Part shown: positions 44,536 through 53,045 of the stretch, one piece after another
Position numbering within the stretch: the stretch's first letter is position 1
Layout of the letters: each line of letters starts with the position of its first letter
Assembly: GCF_003594935.2 (NCBI RefSeq)
Contig: NZ_CP043342.1
Location: forward strand, 868,001 to 932,000
Reading direction: 5' to 3'
DNA length: 64,000 bases
Source: Enterobacter huaxiensis
GTDB lineage: Bacteria > Pseudomonadota > Gammaproteobacteria > Enterobacterales > Enterobacteriaceae
Program-made: the position numbers and the translations under genes
The notes under the pieces: model-generated
Seen by the model: only the letters and a program-made list of their open reading frames with translations
What the model was told of the DNA's origin: nothing
Database searches by the model: none

Positions 44536-44554
44536 ACTGAAACATTGTTTCATT
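44536..44554. promoter_or_regulatory. KdgR-type operator before kdgF
   Basis: ACTGAAACATTGTTTCATT matches the KdgR consensus at 18 of 19 positions, 17 bases upstream of the kdgF start codon, suggesting strong repression. Confidence 0.82.
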
Positions 44555-44653
44555 TAATTTATATCACCCTGCATTAAAAAGAAACGATGCGACAAAGAAC
44601 TGGAAACAGGATCACAAGTTTGCTTCACTGGGATAAACATATAAGGAGGGATG

Positions 44654-45346
44654 ATGAAAACGATTGGCCTGTTAGGTGGGATGAGCTGGGAATCGACCAT
44701 CCCCTATTATCGCCTGATTAATGAAGGCGTGAAGCAGCGCCTGGGCGGGCTGCACTCAGCCAGCCTGCTGCTGCACAGCGTGGATTTTCATGAAATTGAA
44801 GCCTGTCAGTCCAGCGGCGACTGGGAGAAAGCCGGAGAAATACTGGCAGACGCCGCGCAGGGGCTGGAGCGGGCGGGCGCGCAGGGCATCCTGCTGTGTA
44901 CCAATACCATGCACAAAGTTGCGTCACAAATAGAATCGCGCTGTGCGCTGCCGTTCCTGCATATCGCGGATGCGACCGGGCGCGCCATACGCGCATCCGG
45001 AATGTCACGGGTGGCGCTGCTGGGCACACGCTACACCATGGAGCAGGACTTCTATCGCGGGCGGTTGCACAGCGAGTTTGGCATTGAAAGCCTGATCCCG
45101 GATGACGCGGACCGGGCGCGCATCAATCAGATTATCTTCGACGAGCTTTGTCTCGGCACCTTCAGCGAAACGTCCCGCGCGTACTACGTCAGCGTTATCG
45201 AAAGGCTCGCGCAGCAGGGAGCGGAAGGGGTGATCTTCGGCTGCACGGAGATCGGTCTGCTGGTGCCGGCCGAGCGAAGCGCCATTCCGGTATTTGACAC
45301 CGCGGCTATCCACGCCGCCGATGCCGTCGAGTTTATGCTGTCATAG
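44654..45346 (+). CDS. racX: Amino-acid racemase RacX (YgeA)
   Basis: Broad-specificity PLP-independent racemase of the Asp/Glu racemase family (homoserine in E. coli studies). 230 residues like E. coli YgeA. Two catalytic Cys are in [10 protein letters not shown] and [13 protein letters not shown] 44654 is taken over the ATG three bases earlier because AAGGAGGG ends at 44650. Its last codon and stop overlap the stop of the convergent lysR by six bases. Confidence 0.93.
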   Translation: MKTIGLLGGMSWESTIPYYRLINEGVKQRLGGLHSASLLLHSVDFHEIEACQSSGDWEKAGEILADAAQGLERAGAQGILLCTNTMHKVASQIESRCALPFLHIADATGRAIRASGMSRVALLGTRYTMEQDFYRGRLHSEFGIESLIPDDADRARINQIIFDELCLGTFSETSRAYYVSVIERLAQQGAEGVIFGCTEIGLLVPAERSAIPVFDTAAIHAADAVEFMLS

Positions 45347-46267
45347 GGGGTTTTGCAGGTCAGGTAAGCGAAGCGCCACACGACGCGCGTGCTCGGTCAA
45401 ATGCCCGGTGAACGCGTCCACCAGCGCCGAAGCCGGACGGTGCAGGGGGCGAATAAGGCTCACGGTGAAGGGAACGGAAACGCTAAAACGGCGGATGACG
45501 ATCCCGCTTCCGGCATAGTCCAGCGCCGTGAGGGGATTGACGACCGCGACGCCCACGCCCGAGCGCACCATGGCGCAAATTGACGCCGCGCTGTGCGTTT
45601 CCACCACCATCCGCCGCTTCACCTGATGCTCGGCAAACAGCGTGTCCAGCAGCTGACGGTAGCTGTCGGTTTGCGACAGGCTAATATAGTTCTCGCCGTG
45701 GAAATCCGCAGGGGTAAGCACCTCTTTGCAGGCGAGGGGATGGCCGGCGGGCAGGACGCAGACTTCGTCTAACGAAAGCAGCTCCGTGCGCGCCGTGCCG
45801 GCAGGCGTGGCGAGGGTTTCCGTCAGCCCAAGATCGTGGCGCTGGGCCGACAGCCACTCTTCCAGCAGCGGCGACTCCTGCGGCACGATGGTGAGATTGA
45901 CCTCCGGGTAGCGGGCCAGAAAAGGCTGCAGCAGCGCTGGCAGGAACGACTGTGAAAAAACGGGCAGGCAAACGATGGACAGCTCCCCCTGGCGAAACTC
46001 GCGCAGGCTCTCTGCCGCGCTGACAATTCTGTCCAGCCCGTACCACGAGCGCTGCACCTCTTCAAACAGCCGCAACCCCTGAACCGTGGGATGCAGCCTG
46101 CCGCGCGCGCGTTCAAATAACGTTAACCCCAGCACCTTTTCGAATCGCGCCAGCTCGCGGCTGACCGTCGGCTGCGAGGTGTGCAGCATCTGCGCGGCTT
46201 CGGTGAGATTGCCGGTGGTCATCACGGCGTGAAAAATCTCGATATGGCGGAGGTTAACGGCGGGCAT
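45341..46267 (-). CDS. lysR: LysR, activator of lysA
   Basis: Founding member of the LysR family: activates lysA when diaminopimelate is available and lysine is low, and represses itself. 308 residues (E. coli 311). Helix-turn-helix [22 protein letters not shown], with [15 protein letters not shown]; effector domain with [15 protein letters not shown]. Divergent from lysA; the 123 bases between them should carry the LysR site. Confidence 0.95.
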   Translation of the reverse strand: MPAVNLRHIEIFHAVMTTGNLTEAAQMLHTSQPTVSRELARFEKVLGLTLFERARGRLHPTVQGLRLFEEVQRSWYGLDRIVSAAESLREFRQGELSIVCLPVFSQSFLPALLQPFLARYPEVNLTIVPQESPLLEEWLSAQRHDLGLTETLATPAGTARTELLSLDEVCVLPAGHPLACKEVLTPADFHGENYISLSQTDSYRQLLDTLFAEHQVKRRMVVETHSAASICAMVRSGVGVAVVNPLTALDYAGSGIVIRRFSVSVPFTVSLIRPLHRPASALVDAFTGHLTEHARRVALRLPDLQNPL

Positions 46268-46390
46268 AAGGCACCTGTTGGCTGAACGTTATCCATATCA
46301 TTTTTGCATAGACTCACGATAAAACGATATTTTTTATTCTCTTCAGGCTGTGGCGTAATCATAAAAAAATGTGATTGCCCGGAGAAGACC

Positions 46391-47653
46391 ATGCCACGCC
46401 CGCTGAACCAGACTGATACCGATTTGAACGCCGACAACCTGCTGCGCCTGCCTGCTGAATTTGGCTGCCCGGTGTGGGTGTATGACGCGCAGATAGTTCG
46501 CGAAAAAATTGCCGCCTTACATCAGTTTGACGTGGTGCGTTTTGCCCAGAAGGCCTGCTCCAATATTCATATTCTGCGCCTGATGCGCGAGCAGGGGGTG
46601 AAGGTGGACTCCGTGTCGCTGGGCGAAATCGAACGCGCGCTGGCGGCCGGGTTTGACCCGAAAGCCGACAGCGATGCCATTGTCTTTACCGCCGACCTGA
46701 TTGACGAGGCTACGCTTACGCGCGTCCACGAGCTGCAGATCCCGGTCAACGCCGGATCTGTAGACATGCTGGAACAGCTCGGGCAGGTCTCGCCCGGCCA
46801 CCGCGTCTGGCTGCGCGTCAACCCGGGGTTTGGCCACGGCCACAGCCAGAAAACCAACACCGGTGGCGAAAACAGCAAGCACGGCATCTGGTATGCCGAT
46901 CTGCCTGCCGCGCTGGCGGTGCTGCAGCGCTACGGCCTCAAGCTGGTGGGCATTCACATGCACATTGGCTCCGGCGTGGATTACGGTCACCTTGAGCAGG
47001 TGTGCGGGGCGATGGTGCGCCAGGTCGTGGACTTCGGCCAGGATCTGGAGGCGATCTCCGCCGGCGGCGGGCTGTCTATTCCCTACCGCGAAGGTGAAGA
47101 GGCGATCGACACCGATCACTATTACGGCCTGTGGAGCAACGCGCGCGACAAAATCGCCGCCCATCTGGGTCATCCGGTGAAGCTGGAAATTGAACCGGGC
47201 CGTTTCCTGGTGGCAGAGTCGGGCGTGCTGGTGTCGCAGGTGCGCAGCGTGAAGGAGATGGGCAGCCGTCACTTTGTGCTTATTGATGCAGGCTTCAATG
47301 ACCTGATGCGTCCGTCCATGTACGGCAGCTATCACCATATTACGGCCCTGGCCGCCGACGGTCGCGACTTGATCAACGCCCCGCGCGTTGAGACGGTGGT
47401 GGCCGGCCCGCTGTGTGAATCCGGGGATGTGTTTACCCAGCAGGAAGGCGGCAAGGTGGAAACCCGCGCGCTGCCTGAGGTGAAGCCGGGAGATTACCTG
47501 GTCCTGCATGATACCGGTGCGTACGGGGCGTCTATGTCCTCAAACTACAATAGCCGCCCGCTGCTGCCGGAAGTGCTGTTTGATAACGGCGTGGCGCGGC
47601 TTATCCGCCGTCGCCAGACCATTCAGGAGCTGCTGGCTTTAGAACTCATCTGA
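46391..47653 (+). CDS. lysA: Diaminopimelate decarboxylase
   Basis: Last step of lysine synthesis, PLP-dependent decarboxylation of meso-diaminopimelate. 420 residues, same as E. coli, from ATG 46391; the open frame begins earlier but that part is the lysR-lysA promoter. PLP lysine in VRFAQKACSN, Gly-rich AISAGGGLSIPY, and substrate-binding GPLCESGDVF plus DTGAYGASMSSNYN are present. The last 31 bases overlap the end of the convergent LacI-type gene. Confidence 0.96.
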   Translation: MPRPLNQTDTDLNADNLLRLPAEFGCPVWVYDAQIVREKIAALHQFDVVRFAQKACSNIHILRLMREQGVKVDSVSLGEIERALAAGFDPKADSDAIVFTADLIDEATLTRVHELQIPVNAGSVDMLEQLGQVSPGHRVWLRVNPGFGHGHSQKTNTGGENSKHGIWYADLPAALAVLQRYGLKLVGIHMHIGSGVDYGHLEQVCGAMVRQVVDFGQDLEAISAGGGLSIPYREGEEAIDTDHYYGLWSNARDKIAAHLGHPVKLEIEPGRFLVAESGVLVSQVRSVKEMGSRHFVLIDAGFNDLMRPSMYGSYHHITALAADGRDLINAPRVETVVAGPLCESGDVFTQQEGGKVETRALPEVKPGDYLVLHDTGAYGASMSSNYNSRPLLPEVLFDNGVARLIRRRQTIQELLALELI

Positions 47654-48660
47654 GTAAAGTACGGCCCCGTTGTCACCGAGTCGCGCAGGACCAGCGTGCC
47701 GGTAAACGGCGGGATCGCTTCGACCGGCTGGTTCTTCGCCAGCCGGATCGCCTGATCGATAGCGGTCACGATCATGCTGTCTATCGGCAGGTAGACCGAC
47801 GATAGCGCGGGCTCCAGCCATTTCGCGCTGGGAGCATCATCGAAACCAAACAGCGAAATATCCTGTGGGATCTTCAGCCCGGCCTGGTGTAATGCTTTGG
47901 AGGCGCCCAGCGCCATATCGTCGTTACAGGCAAACAGGGCGCTAAACGAAACCTTCTCGTCGATAAGCTCCTTGCACAGCTCGTAGCCGCGCGTCATTCC
48001 CGCATCGCCGTACTTAATCCGCCGCTCGTCGAGACGAATACCGTGCTTTTCCAGCGCTTTGCGGTAGCCCATCAGGCGCGCTTTGCCGGTCGGGGTGTGG
48101 ATTGGCACGGTCATGCAGGCGATCTCGCGATGCCCCTGGCTTATCAGATAATCCACCGCTTTGAAGGCGGCATCCTGCTGTTCGAAGAAGACGCAGCGAT
48201 CCGCCGCCTGGCTGACTTCACGGTTGATCACCACCAGCGGCGTTTGCACGCTGTCGATCAGCTTCATGATCGCCTTTTCGCTCATGTAGCGGGTGTACAG
48301 CACGATGGCGTCGCACTTGCGATCGGCCAGCATCTGCACCGCCTGTTCTTCCTGCTCCGGCGCATCGTGGCCGTCGGTGACGATCAGCTGTTTACCGTGC
48401 GTTTCCGTCTGCCGCGAGGCCTGCTGCAGCAGGCGGCCAAAGTAAAAACCGTCGAACGTTGAAACCACCAGACCAATGCTGTTGCTGGTCTGGTTAGCCA
48501 GTGAACGCGCGAGAAAGTTAGGCCGATAGCCCAGCTCTTCCATCGCAGCAAACACCTGCTTTCGCGTACTCTCTTTAACCTGACCCGTGCCGTTCAGCAC
48601 GCGCGAGACGGTGGCCTTCGACACGCCCGCACGCAGTGAGACATCCAGCATTGTTGCCAT
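47623..48660 (-). CDS. LacI-family repressor, AscG-like
   Basis: 345 residues from ATG 48658-48660. Helix-turn-helix MATMLDVSLRAGVSKATVSRVLN and hinge YRPNFLARSLAN; effector domain with DAIVLYTRYMS, INREV and FGFDDAPSAKWLEPALSS. Most like AscG, the repressor of the arbutin-salicin-cellobiose genes. Divergent from the PTS EIIC and GH1 genes, which it most likely controls, together with the GntR regulator downstream. Confidence 0.82.
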   Translation of the reverse strand: MATMLDVSLRAGVSKATVSRVLNGTGQVKESTRKQVFAAMEELGYRPNFLARSLANQTSNSIGLVVSTFDGFYFGRLLQQASRQTETHGKQLIVTDGHDAPEQEEQAVQMLADRKCDAIVLYTRYMSEKAIMKLIDSVQTPLVVINREVSQAADRCVFFEQQDAAFKAVDYLISQGHREIACMTVPIHTPTGKARLMGYRKALEKHGIRLDERRIKYGDAGMTRGYELCKELIDEKVSFSALFACNDDMALGASKALHQAGLKIPQDISLFGFDDAPSAKWLEPALSSVYLPIDSMIVTAIDQAIRLAKNQPVEAIPPFTGTLVLRDSVTTGPYFTQMSSKASSS

Positions 48661-48796
48661 TCGAAATTCCTGCTTCCACGTTATGTTCTGCAGTTTAACA
48701 CAGACCTTACGGCGCATAAGCGACGCGGGACGGGCAAAACCCCATGAGGATCACGCTTTTCGGTAACGATCCTTCCGCGCGGAATAAATGGCTGAA

Positions 48797-48905
48797 AGTG
48801 GTATGCCAAATTGGTCATAAATCGCAATCTGGAATACCTCTGGCGGCGTTGAGAGCTTAATCACAGAACAATTATCGTCATAAAGCTATTTTTGGTATGC
48901 CAATA
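48797..48905. promoter_or_regulatory. Two UxuR/GntR-type palindromes before PTS-GH1 genes
   Basis: TGGTATGCCAA occurs at 48799-48809 and, inside TTGGTATGCCAA, at 48892-48903. This is one base from the hexuronate-regulator palindrome TTGGTATACCAA known for UxuR/ExuR. A UxuR-like GntR protein is encoded downstream (51799), so these are plausible operators for it; spacing is 93 bases. Confidence 0.55.
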
Positions 48906-48959
48906 GTATCCGGCTGTACACCTTATTCAATAAAAGCCCTTTTACTGAGGTATTACCCT

Positions 48960-50285
48960 ATGGCATTACAGGAAAAACTGATCGACGCTCTGGGCAGTTT
49001 TGCCACCAAATTCAACAGCTATCGCTACATCATGGCGATCAAGTCCGCCTTTATCACCCTAATGCCGGTCATCATCGTTGGGGCATTCTCGGTGCTGATC
49101 TCCAACATGGTCCTGGATCCGAAAAACGGCCTGGCGAGCTTTCAGTCGCTGTCGTTTCTCGCCGCGCTAAAGCCGATCACCAGCGCGCTAAACTACGCCA
49201 CGCTTAACTTCCTTAACATCGGCGCGGTGTTTTTGATTGGCGTGGAGCTGGGGCGCATTAACGGGATCAAATCTCTGTTTCCCGGCCTGCTGGCGGTCAT
49301 CTGCTTTATCTGCGTCACGCCGACCACGGTAGAAATGCTGGTGGACGGCGAAATGCACGTGGTGAAAGACGTGCTGCTGCGCCAGTTCTCCGATACCCGC
49401 AGCCTGTTCCTCGGCATGTTTATCGCCATTCTCTCCGTTGAGGTTTACTGCTGGCTGGAAAACCGCAAAGGTCTGAAGATTAAGATGCCGGATACGGTTC
49501 CGCCTAACGTGGCGGCGTCGTTCTCAGCCCTGATCCCGGCGATTATCACCACCACCGCGATTGCCACCTTTGGCTTCGTTTTCCACCAGCTTACCGGCAT
49601 GTATCTTTACGACGCGGTGTACCAGGTGGTGCAACAGCCGCTGGAGCGCGTGGTGCAAAGCTTGCCGGGTATCCTGCTGCTGATGTTTGTCGCCCAGCTG
49701 TTCTGGGTGATTGGTATTCATGGCAATCAGATGATCAAGCCAATCCGCGAGCCGCTGCTGCTGGGGGCAATCACCGTCAACATGAGCGCCTTTGAGCAGG
49801 GCAAAGAGGTGCCGAATATCATCACCATGCCGTTCTGGGATGTGTACATGAGCATTGGCGGTTCCGGCCTGACCATCGGCCTGCTGATCGCAGTGATGAT
49901 TGCCACGAAGCGCAAAGAGATGAAGGAGATCGCCAAGCTCTCCATCGGCCCGGGCCTGTTTAACATTAACGAGCCGGTTATCTTCGGTATGCCAATCATG
50001 CTTAACCCGATCCTCGCCATTCCATTCATCATCACCCCGCTGGTGACAGGCTCGATAGGCTACTTTGCGACGGTAACCGGCTTTGCCGGCAAAGCCGTGG
50101 TGATGGTGCCGTGGACCACGCCGCCGCTGATTAACGCCTGGCTTTCTACCGCAGGCTCGATGGGGGCGGTGATTACCCAGCTGATCTGCATCGTGACGGC
50201 GGTGCTAATTTATCTGCCGTTTGTGAAGATTGCCTCACGCCGTGCGGAGCAGGCCGCGCTGCAACACGCCACCGACAACCCATGA
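48960..50285 (+). CDS. PTS EIIC, lactose/cellobiose family
   Basis: 441 residues; membrane domain of a PTS of the cellobiose/chitobiose (CelB) family with about ten helices. Family marks: GAFSVLISN, the WVIGIHGNQMIKPI loop and NINEPVIFGMPIMLNP near the proposed sugar site. Start ATG 48960; the frame opens 21 codons earlier but GAGG precedes this ATG. No EIIA or EIIB gene is adjacent, so phosphate must come from partners elsewhere. Co-transcribed with the GH1 gene seven bases downstream. Confidence 0.88.
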   Translation: MALQEKLIDALGSFATKFNSYRYIMAIKSAFITLMPVIIVGAFSVLISNMVLDPKNGLASFQSLSFLAALKPITSALNYATLNFLNIGAVFLIGVELGRINGIKSLFPGLLAVICFICVTPTTVEMLVDGEMHVVKDVLLRQFSDTRSLFLGMFIAILSVEVYCWLENRKGLKIKMPDTVPPNVAASFSALIPAIITTTAIATFGFVFHQLTGMYLYDAVYQVVQQPLERVVQSLPGILLLMFVAQLFWVIGIHGNQMIKPIREPLLLGAITVNMSAFEQGKEVPNIITMPFWDVYMSIGGSGLTIGLLIAVMIATKRKEMKEIAKLSIGPGLFNINEPVIFGMPIMLNPILAIPFIITPLVTGSIGYFATVTGFAGKAVVMVPWTTPPLINAWLSTAGSMGAVITQLICIVTAVLIYLPFVKIASRRAEQAALQHATDNP

Positions 50286-50292
50286 GGATGTG

Positions 50293-51720
50293 ATGAGCAC
50301 AAAACAGATAGCTATTCCGCAGGATTTCATTCTGGGCGCGGCCGCCTCGGCCTGGCAAACCGAGGGCTGGAGCGGCAAAAAGCCGGGGCAGGATTCGTGG
50401 CCCGATCTCTGGTACAAAAACGATCGTCACGTCTGGCATAACGGCTATGGCCCGGCGGTGGCGACCGATTTTATCAACCGCTTTCGCGAAGACGTGGCCC
50501 TGATGAAGCAGGCGGGGCTGACGCACTACCGCACCTCCATTAACTGGTCGCGCTTTCTCACCGATTATGAAAACGTGACGGTGGATGAAGAGTACGCCGC
50601 ATATTACGACGCGCTGTTCGACGAAATGCACCGTCAGGGCATCGAACCGATGATCTGCCTTGAGCATTACGAGCTGCCGGGCGTACTGCTGGAAACCTAT
50701 GGCGGCTGGGCGTCGAAGCATGTGGTTGAGCTGTTTGTCCGCTATGCGGAAAAGGTGTTTGACCGCTACCACGGAAAAGTGACCCGCTGGTTCAGCTTCA
50801 ACGAGCCGATTGTGGTCCAGACGCGCGTCTATCTCGACGCGCTGCGCTGGCCGTATGAGCAAAACACCGCCACATGGATGCAGTGGAATCACCATAAGGT
50901 GCTGGCGACGGCAAAGGTTGTGAAGCTGTTCCGCGACAGAGGGTATGGCGGGTCGGTTGGCTGTATTCTCAACCCGGAAGTGACCTATCCGCGCTCCCGC
51001 GCGCCGCATGACGTCAGGGCGGCAGAGATCTACGATCTGTTCTATAACCGCGTGTTCCTGGATCCGCTGGTGCACGGGCGCTACCCGCCGGAACTCTTCA
51101 CCCTGCTTGAGCAGCATCAGGTTGAGTGGGACTACACGGCGGACGAGCTGGCGCTGATCGCCGAAAATACCGTGGACGAGCTGGGCATCAACCTCTATTA
51201 CCCGCACCGCGTCAAAGCGCCTTCCCGCGCCTGGCATCCGGACACGCCGTTCCACCCGGCCTATTACTACGAGCCGTTCGAGCTGCCGGGGCGGCGGATG
51301 AACACCTCCCGGGGCTGGGAGATCTCCCCGCGCATCATCTACGACATGGCGATGCGAATTAAAAATGACTACCGCAACATCGACTGGTTCGTGGCGGAAA
51401 GCGGGATGGGCGTTGAAAACGAGGCGCAGTTCCGCAATCGTGACGGCATTATCGACGATACGTACCGCATCGACTTTATCAGCGAGCACCTCTACTACAC
51501 GCTGCTGGCGCGTGAAGAAGGGGCAAACTGCCACGGCTATATGCTCTGGGCGTTCACGGATAACGTTTCCCCGATGAACGCCTTTAAAAATCGCTACGGA
51601 TTAATTGAGATCGATCTCGATAACAACCGCGCCAGACGGGCAAAAAAATCGGCCGCCTGGTTCAGGCAGCTGCGCGACGAGCGCGTGCTAACCCTCAGCG
51701 TTGACGATGAATGGAAGTGA
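50293..51720 (+). CDS. GH1 family (6-phospho-)beta-glucosidase
   Basis: 475 residues. GH1 retaining glycosidase: acid/base Glu171 in WFSFNEPIVVQ and probable nucleophile Glu369 in WFVAESGMGVEN, where the usual ENG is ESG. The N-terminal motif FILGAAASAWQTEG and the GYMLWAFTDNVSPMNAF segment are clear. Adjacent PTS EIIC suggests a phosphorylated beta-glucoside or beta-galactoside as substrate; the precise sugar is not deducible. GAGGA precedes the ATG. Confidence 0.87.
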   Translation: MSTKQIAIPQDFILGAAASAWQTEGWSGKKPGQDSWPDLWYKNDRHVWHNGYGPAVATDFINRFREDVALMKQAGLTHYRTSINWSRFLTDYENVTVDEEYAAYYDALFDEMHRQGIEPMICLEHYELPGVLLETYGGWASKHVVELFVRYAEKVFDRYHGKVTRWFSFNEPIVVQTRVYLDALRWPYEQNTATWMQWNHHKVLATAKVVKLFRDRGYGGSVGCILNPEVTYPRSRAPHDVRAAEIYDLFYNRVFLDPLVHGRYPPELFTLLEQHQVEWDYTADELALIAENTVDELGINLYYPHRVKAPSRAWHPDTPFHPAYYYEPFELPGRRMNTSRGWEISPRIIYDMAMRIKNDYRNIDWFVAESGMGVENEAQFRNRDGIIDDTYRIDFISEHLYYTLLAREEGANCHGYMLWAFTDNVSPMNAFKNRYGLIEIDLDNNRARRAKKSAAWFRQLRDERVLTLSVDDEWK

Positions 51721-51798
51721 GCCTTCTGGTAAAATAGCGCACAAACTGGCCGGGAGGACGCCCGGCCTGCGCATTAACTGAAAAACACAGGTGAAAAC

Positions 51799-52572
51799 GT
51801 GGATAAGGCTGTCATCCTGCCGGAAAGAAAACAGTACCAGGAAATTGGCGAGGATTTACGGGCGCAGATTATCCAGGGGCACTATCCCGTTGGGTCGCGC
51901 CTGCCGCCGGAGCGCAACATTGCTGAGACCTATGGCGTCAGCCGCACCATCGTGCGAGAGGCACTGCTGATGCTGGAGCTGCAGGGCACGGTGGATATTC
52001 GCCAGGGCTCCGGCGTCTACGTGATGCGTATTCCTGAAGAGCACGAAAACGAGGAAGAGCGTTTCCTCAACAGCGACGTAGGCCCTTTTGAGATTTTGCA
52101 GGCGCGCCAGCTCCTCGAAAGCAACATCGCCGCCTTTGCTGCCAAAATGGCAACGCGCGCGGATATCGACAACCTGCGCCGGATCGTCGAGCAGGAGCAG
52201 CGGGCCATTGCCGCCGACGACAACAGCCAGGATAACAACAAGATGTTCCACCTGGTGCTGGCGGGGGCGACGCAAAACCAGATGCTGCTGGCAACGGTTG
52301 AGAGCGTCTGGCATCACATGGACAGCAGCCCGCTGTGGCAGCAGTTCAACGTCCATATTGCCAGCCGGGCGTATCGCCTCAAATGGCTGGGCGACCGGCA
52401 AACCATTCTCGCCGCGCTGCGCCGTCGTGACGTGATGGGCGCCTGGCAGGCGATGTTCCAGCATCTGGAAAACGTGAAAAAGAGCCTGCTCGAGCTGTCG
52501 GATGAAGATGCGCCAGATTTTGACGGCTATCTATTTGAATCAGTTCCTGTGTTTCAGGGAAAACTGATGTGA
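51799..52572 (+). CDS. GntR-family (FadR/FCD subgroup) regulator, UxuR-like
   Basis: 257 residues starting with GTG (box AGGTG). N-terminal winged helix: YQEIGEDLRAQIIQGHYPVGSRLPPERNIAE, VSRTIVREALLMLELQG, followed by a helical FCD domain (GPFEILQARQLLESNIAAFAA...). Strong resemblance to UxuR and ExuR, repressors of hexuronate genes. No uxu or exu gene is in this window; the matching palindromes before the PTS EIIC gene suggest a local target. Followed, with a four-base GTGA overlap, by a GNAT gene. Confidence 0.82.
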   Translation: MDKAVILPERKQYQEIGEDLRAQIIQGHYPVGSRLPPERNIAETYGVSRTIVREALLMLELQGTVDIRQGSGVYVMRIPEEHENEEERFLNSDVGPFEILQARQLLESNIAAFAAKMATRADIDNLRRIVEQEQRAIAADDNSQDNNKMFHLVLAGATQNQMLLATVESVWHHMDSSPLWQQFNVHIASRAYRLKWLGDRQTILAALRRRDVMGAWQAMFQHLENVKKSLLELSDEDAPDFDGYLFESVPVFQGKLM

Positions 52573-53045
52573 ACATTCTGCCGCTTCACGCCGCGCCGCA
52601 GTTTGCGGAACAGGTGATCGACTGGATCTGGGAGGCCTTTGGCGACGGGCTGCCGCGTGAATTTTTCCAGAGCGTTGTCGATCACAGCCAGACGCCGGAT
52701 GCACTGCCGATAACGTTCATTGCCGTTGAGGGCGAACAGCTTCTCGGTACCGTAGGGCTATGGCGTTGCGATCTCATTACGCGCCAGGATCTGTATCCGT
52801 GGCTGGCTGCCCTGTATGTGAATGAGGCGGCGCGAGGAAAAGGGCTGGCGGGGAAGCTTCAGGAGCATGTCATCGCCTGTGCCGCGCAGGCCGGGTATAC
52901 CGAGCTGCATCTGTGGTCCGCCTGCCGCGACTTCTATGAACGCTACGGCTGGCGGTACATCGGCGATGCGCTGGAATACCCGAACACAACGGTTCACCTT
53001 TATCGTTATTCGCTCTGCGCCTCGGCAAGCGATACAACCGAGTGA
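52569..53045 (+). CDS. GNAT-family N-acetyltransferase
   Basis: 158 residues. The acetyl-CoA motif appears as LYVNEAARGKGLAGKLQEHVI, preceded by the beta-strand ALYV, and FYERYGWRYIGD is the typical C-terminal GNAT sequence. Starts with GTG overlapping the GntR stop. Acceptor unknown. Its 3' end overlaps the convergent galR by 40 bases. Confidence 0.82.
   Translation: MNILPLHAAPQFAEQVIDWIWEAFGDGLPREFFQSVVDHSQTPDALPITFIAVEGEQLLGTVGLWRCDLITRQDLYPWLAALYVNEAARGKGLAGKLQEHVIACAAQAGYTELHLWSACRDFYERYGWRYIGDALEYPNTTVHLYRYSLCASASDTTE

Noticed and set aside
50173..51534. 453-codon open frame antisense to the GH1 gene
   Set aside because: Shadow of a gene with clear GH1 motifs; its translation is rich in Arg, His and Val without any family pattern.
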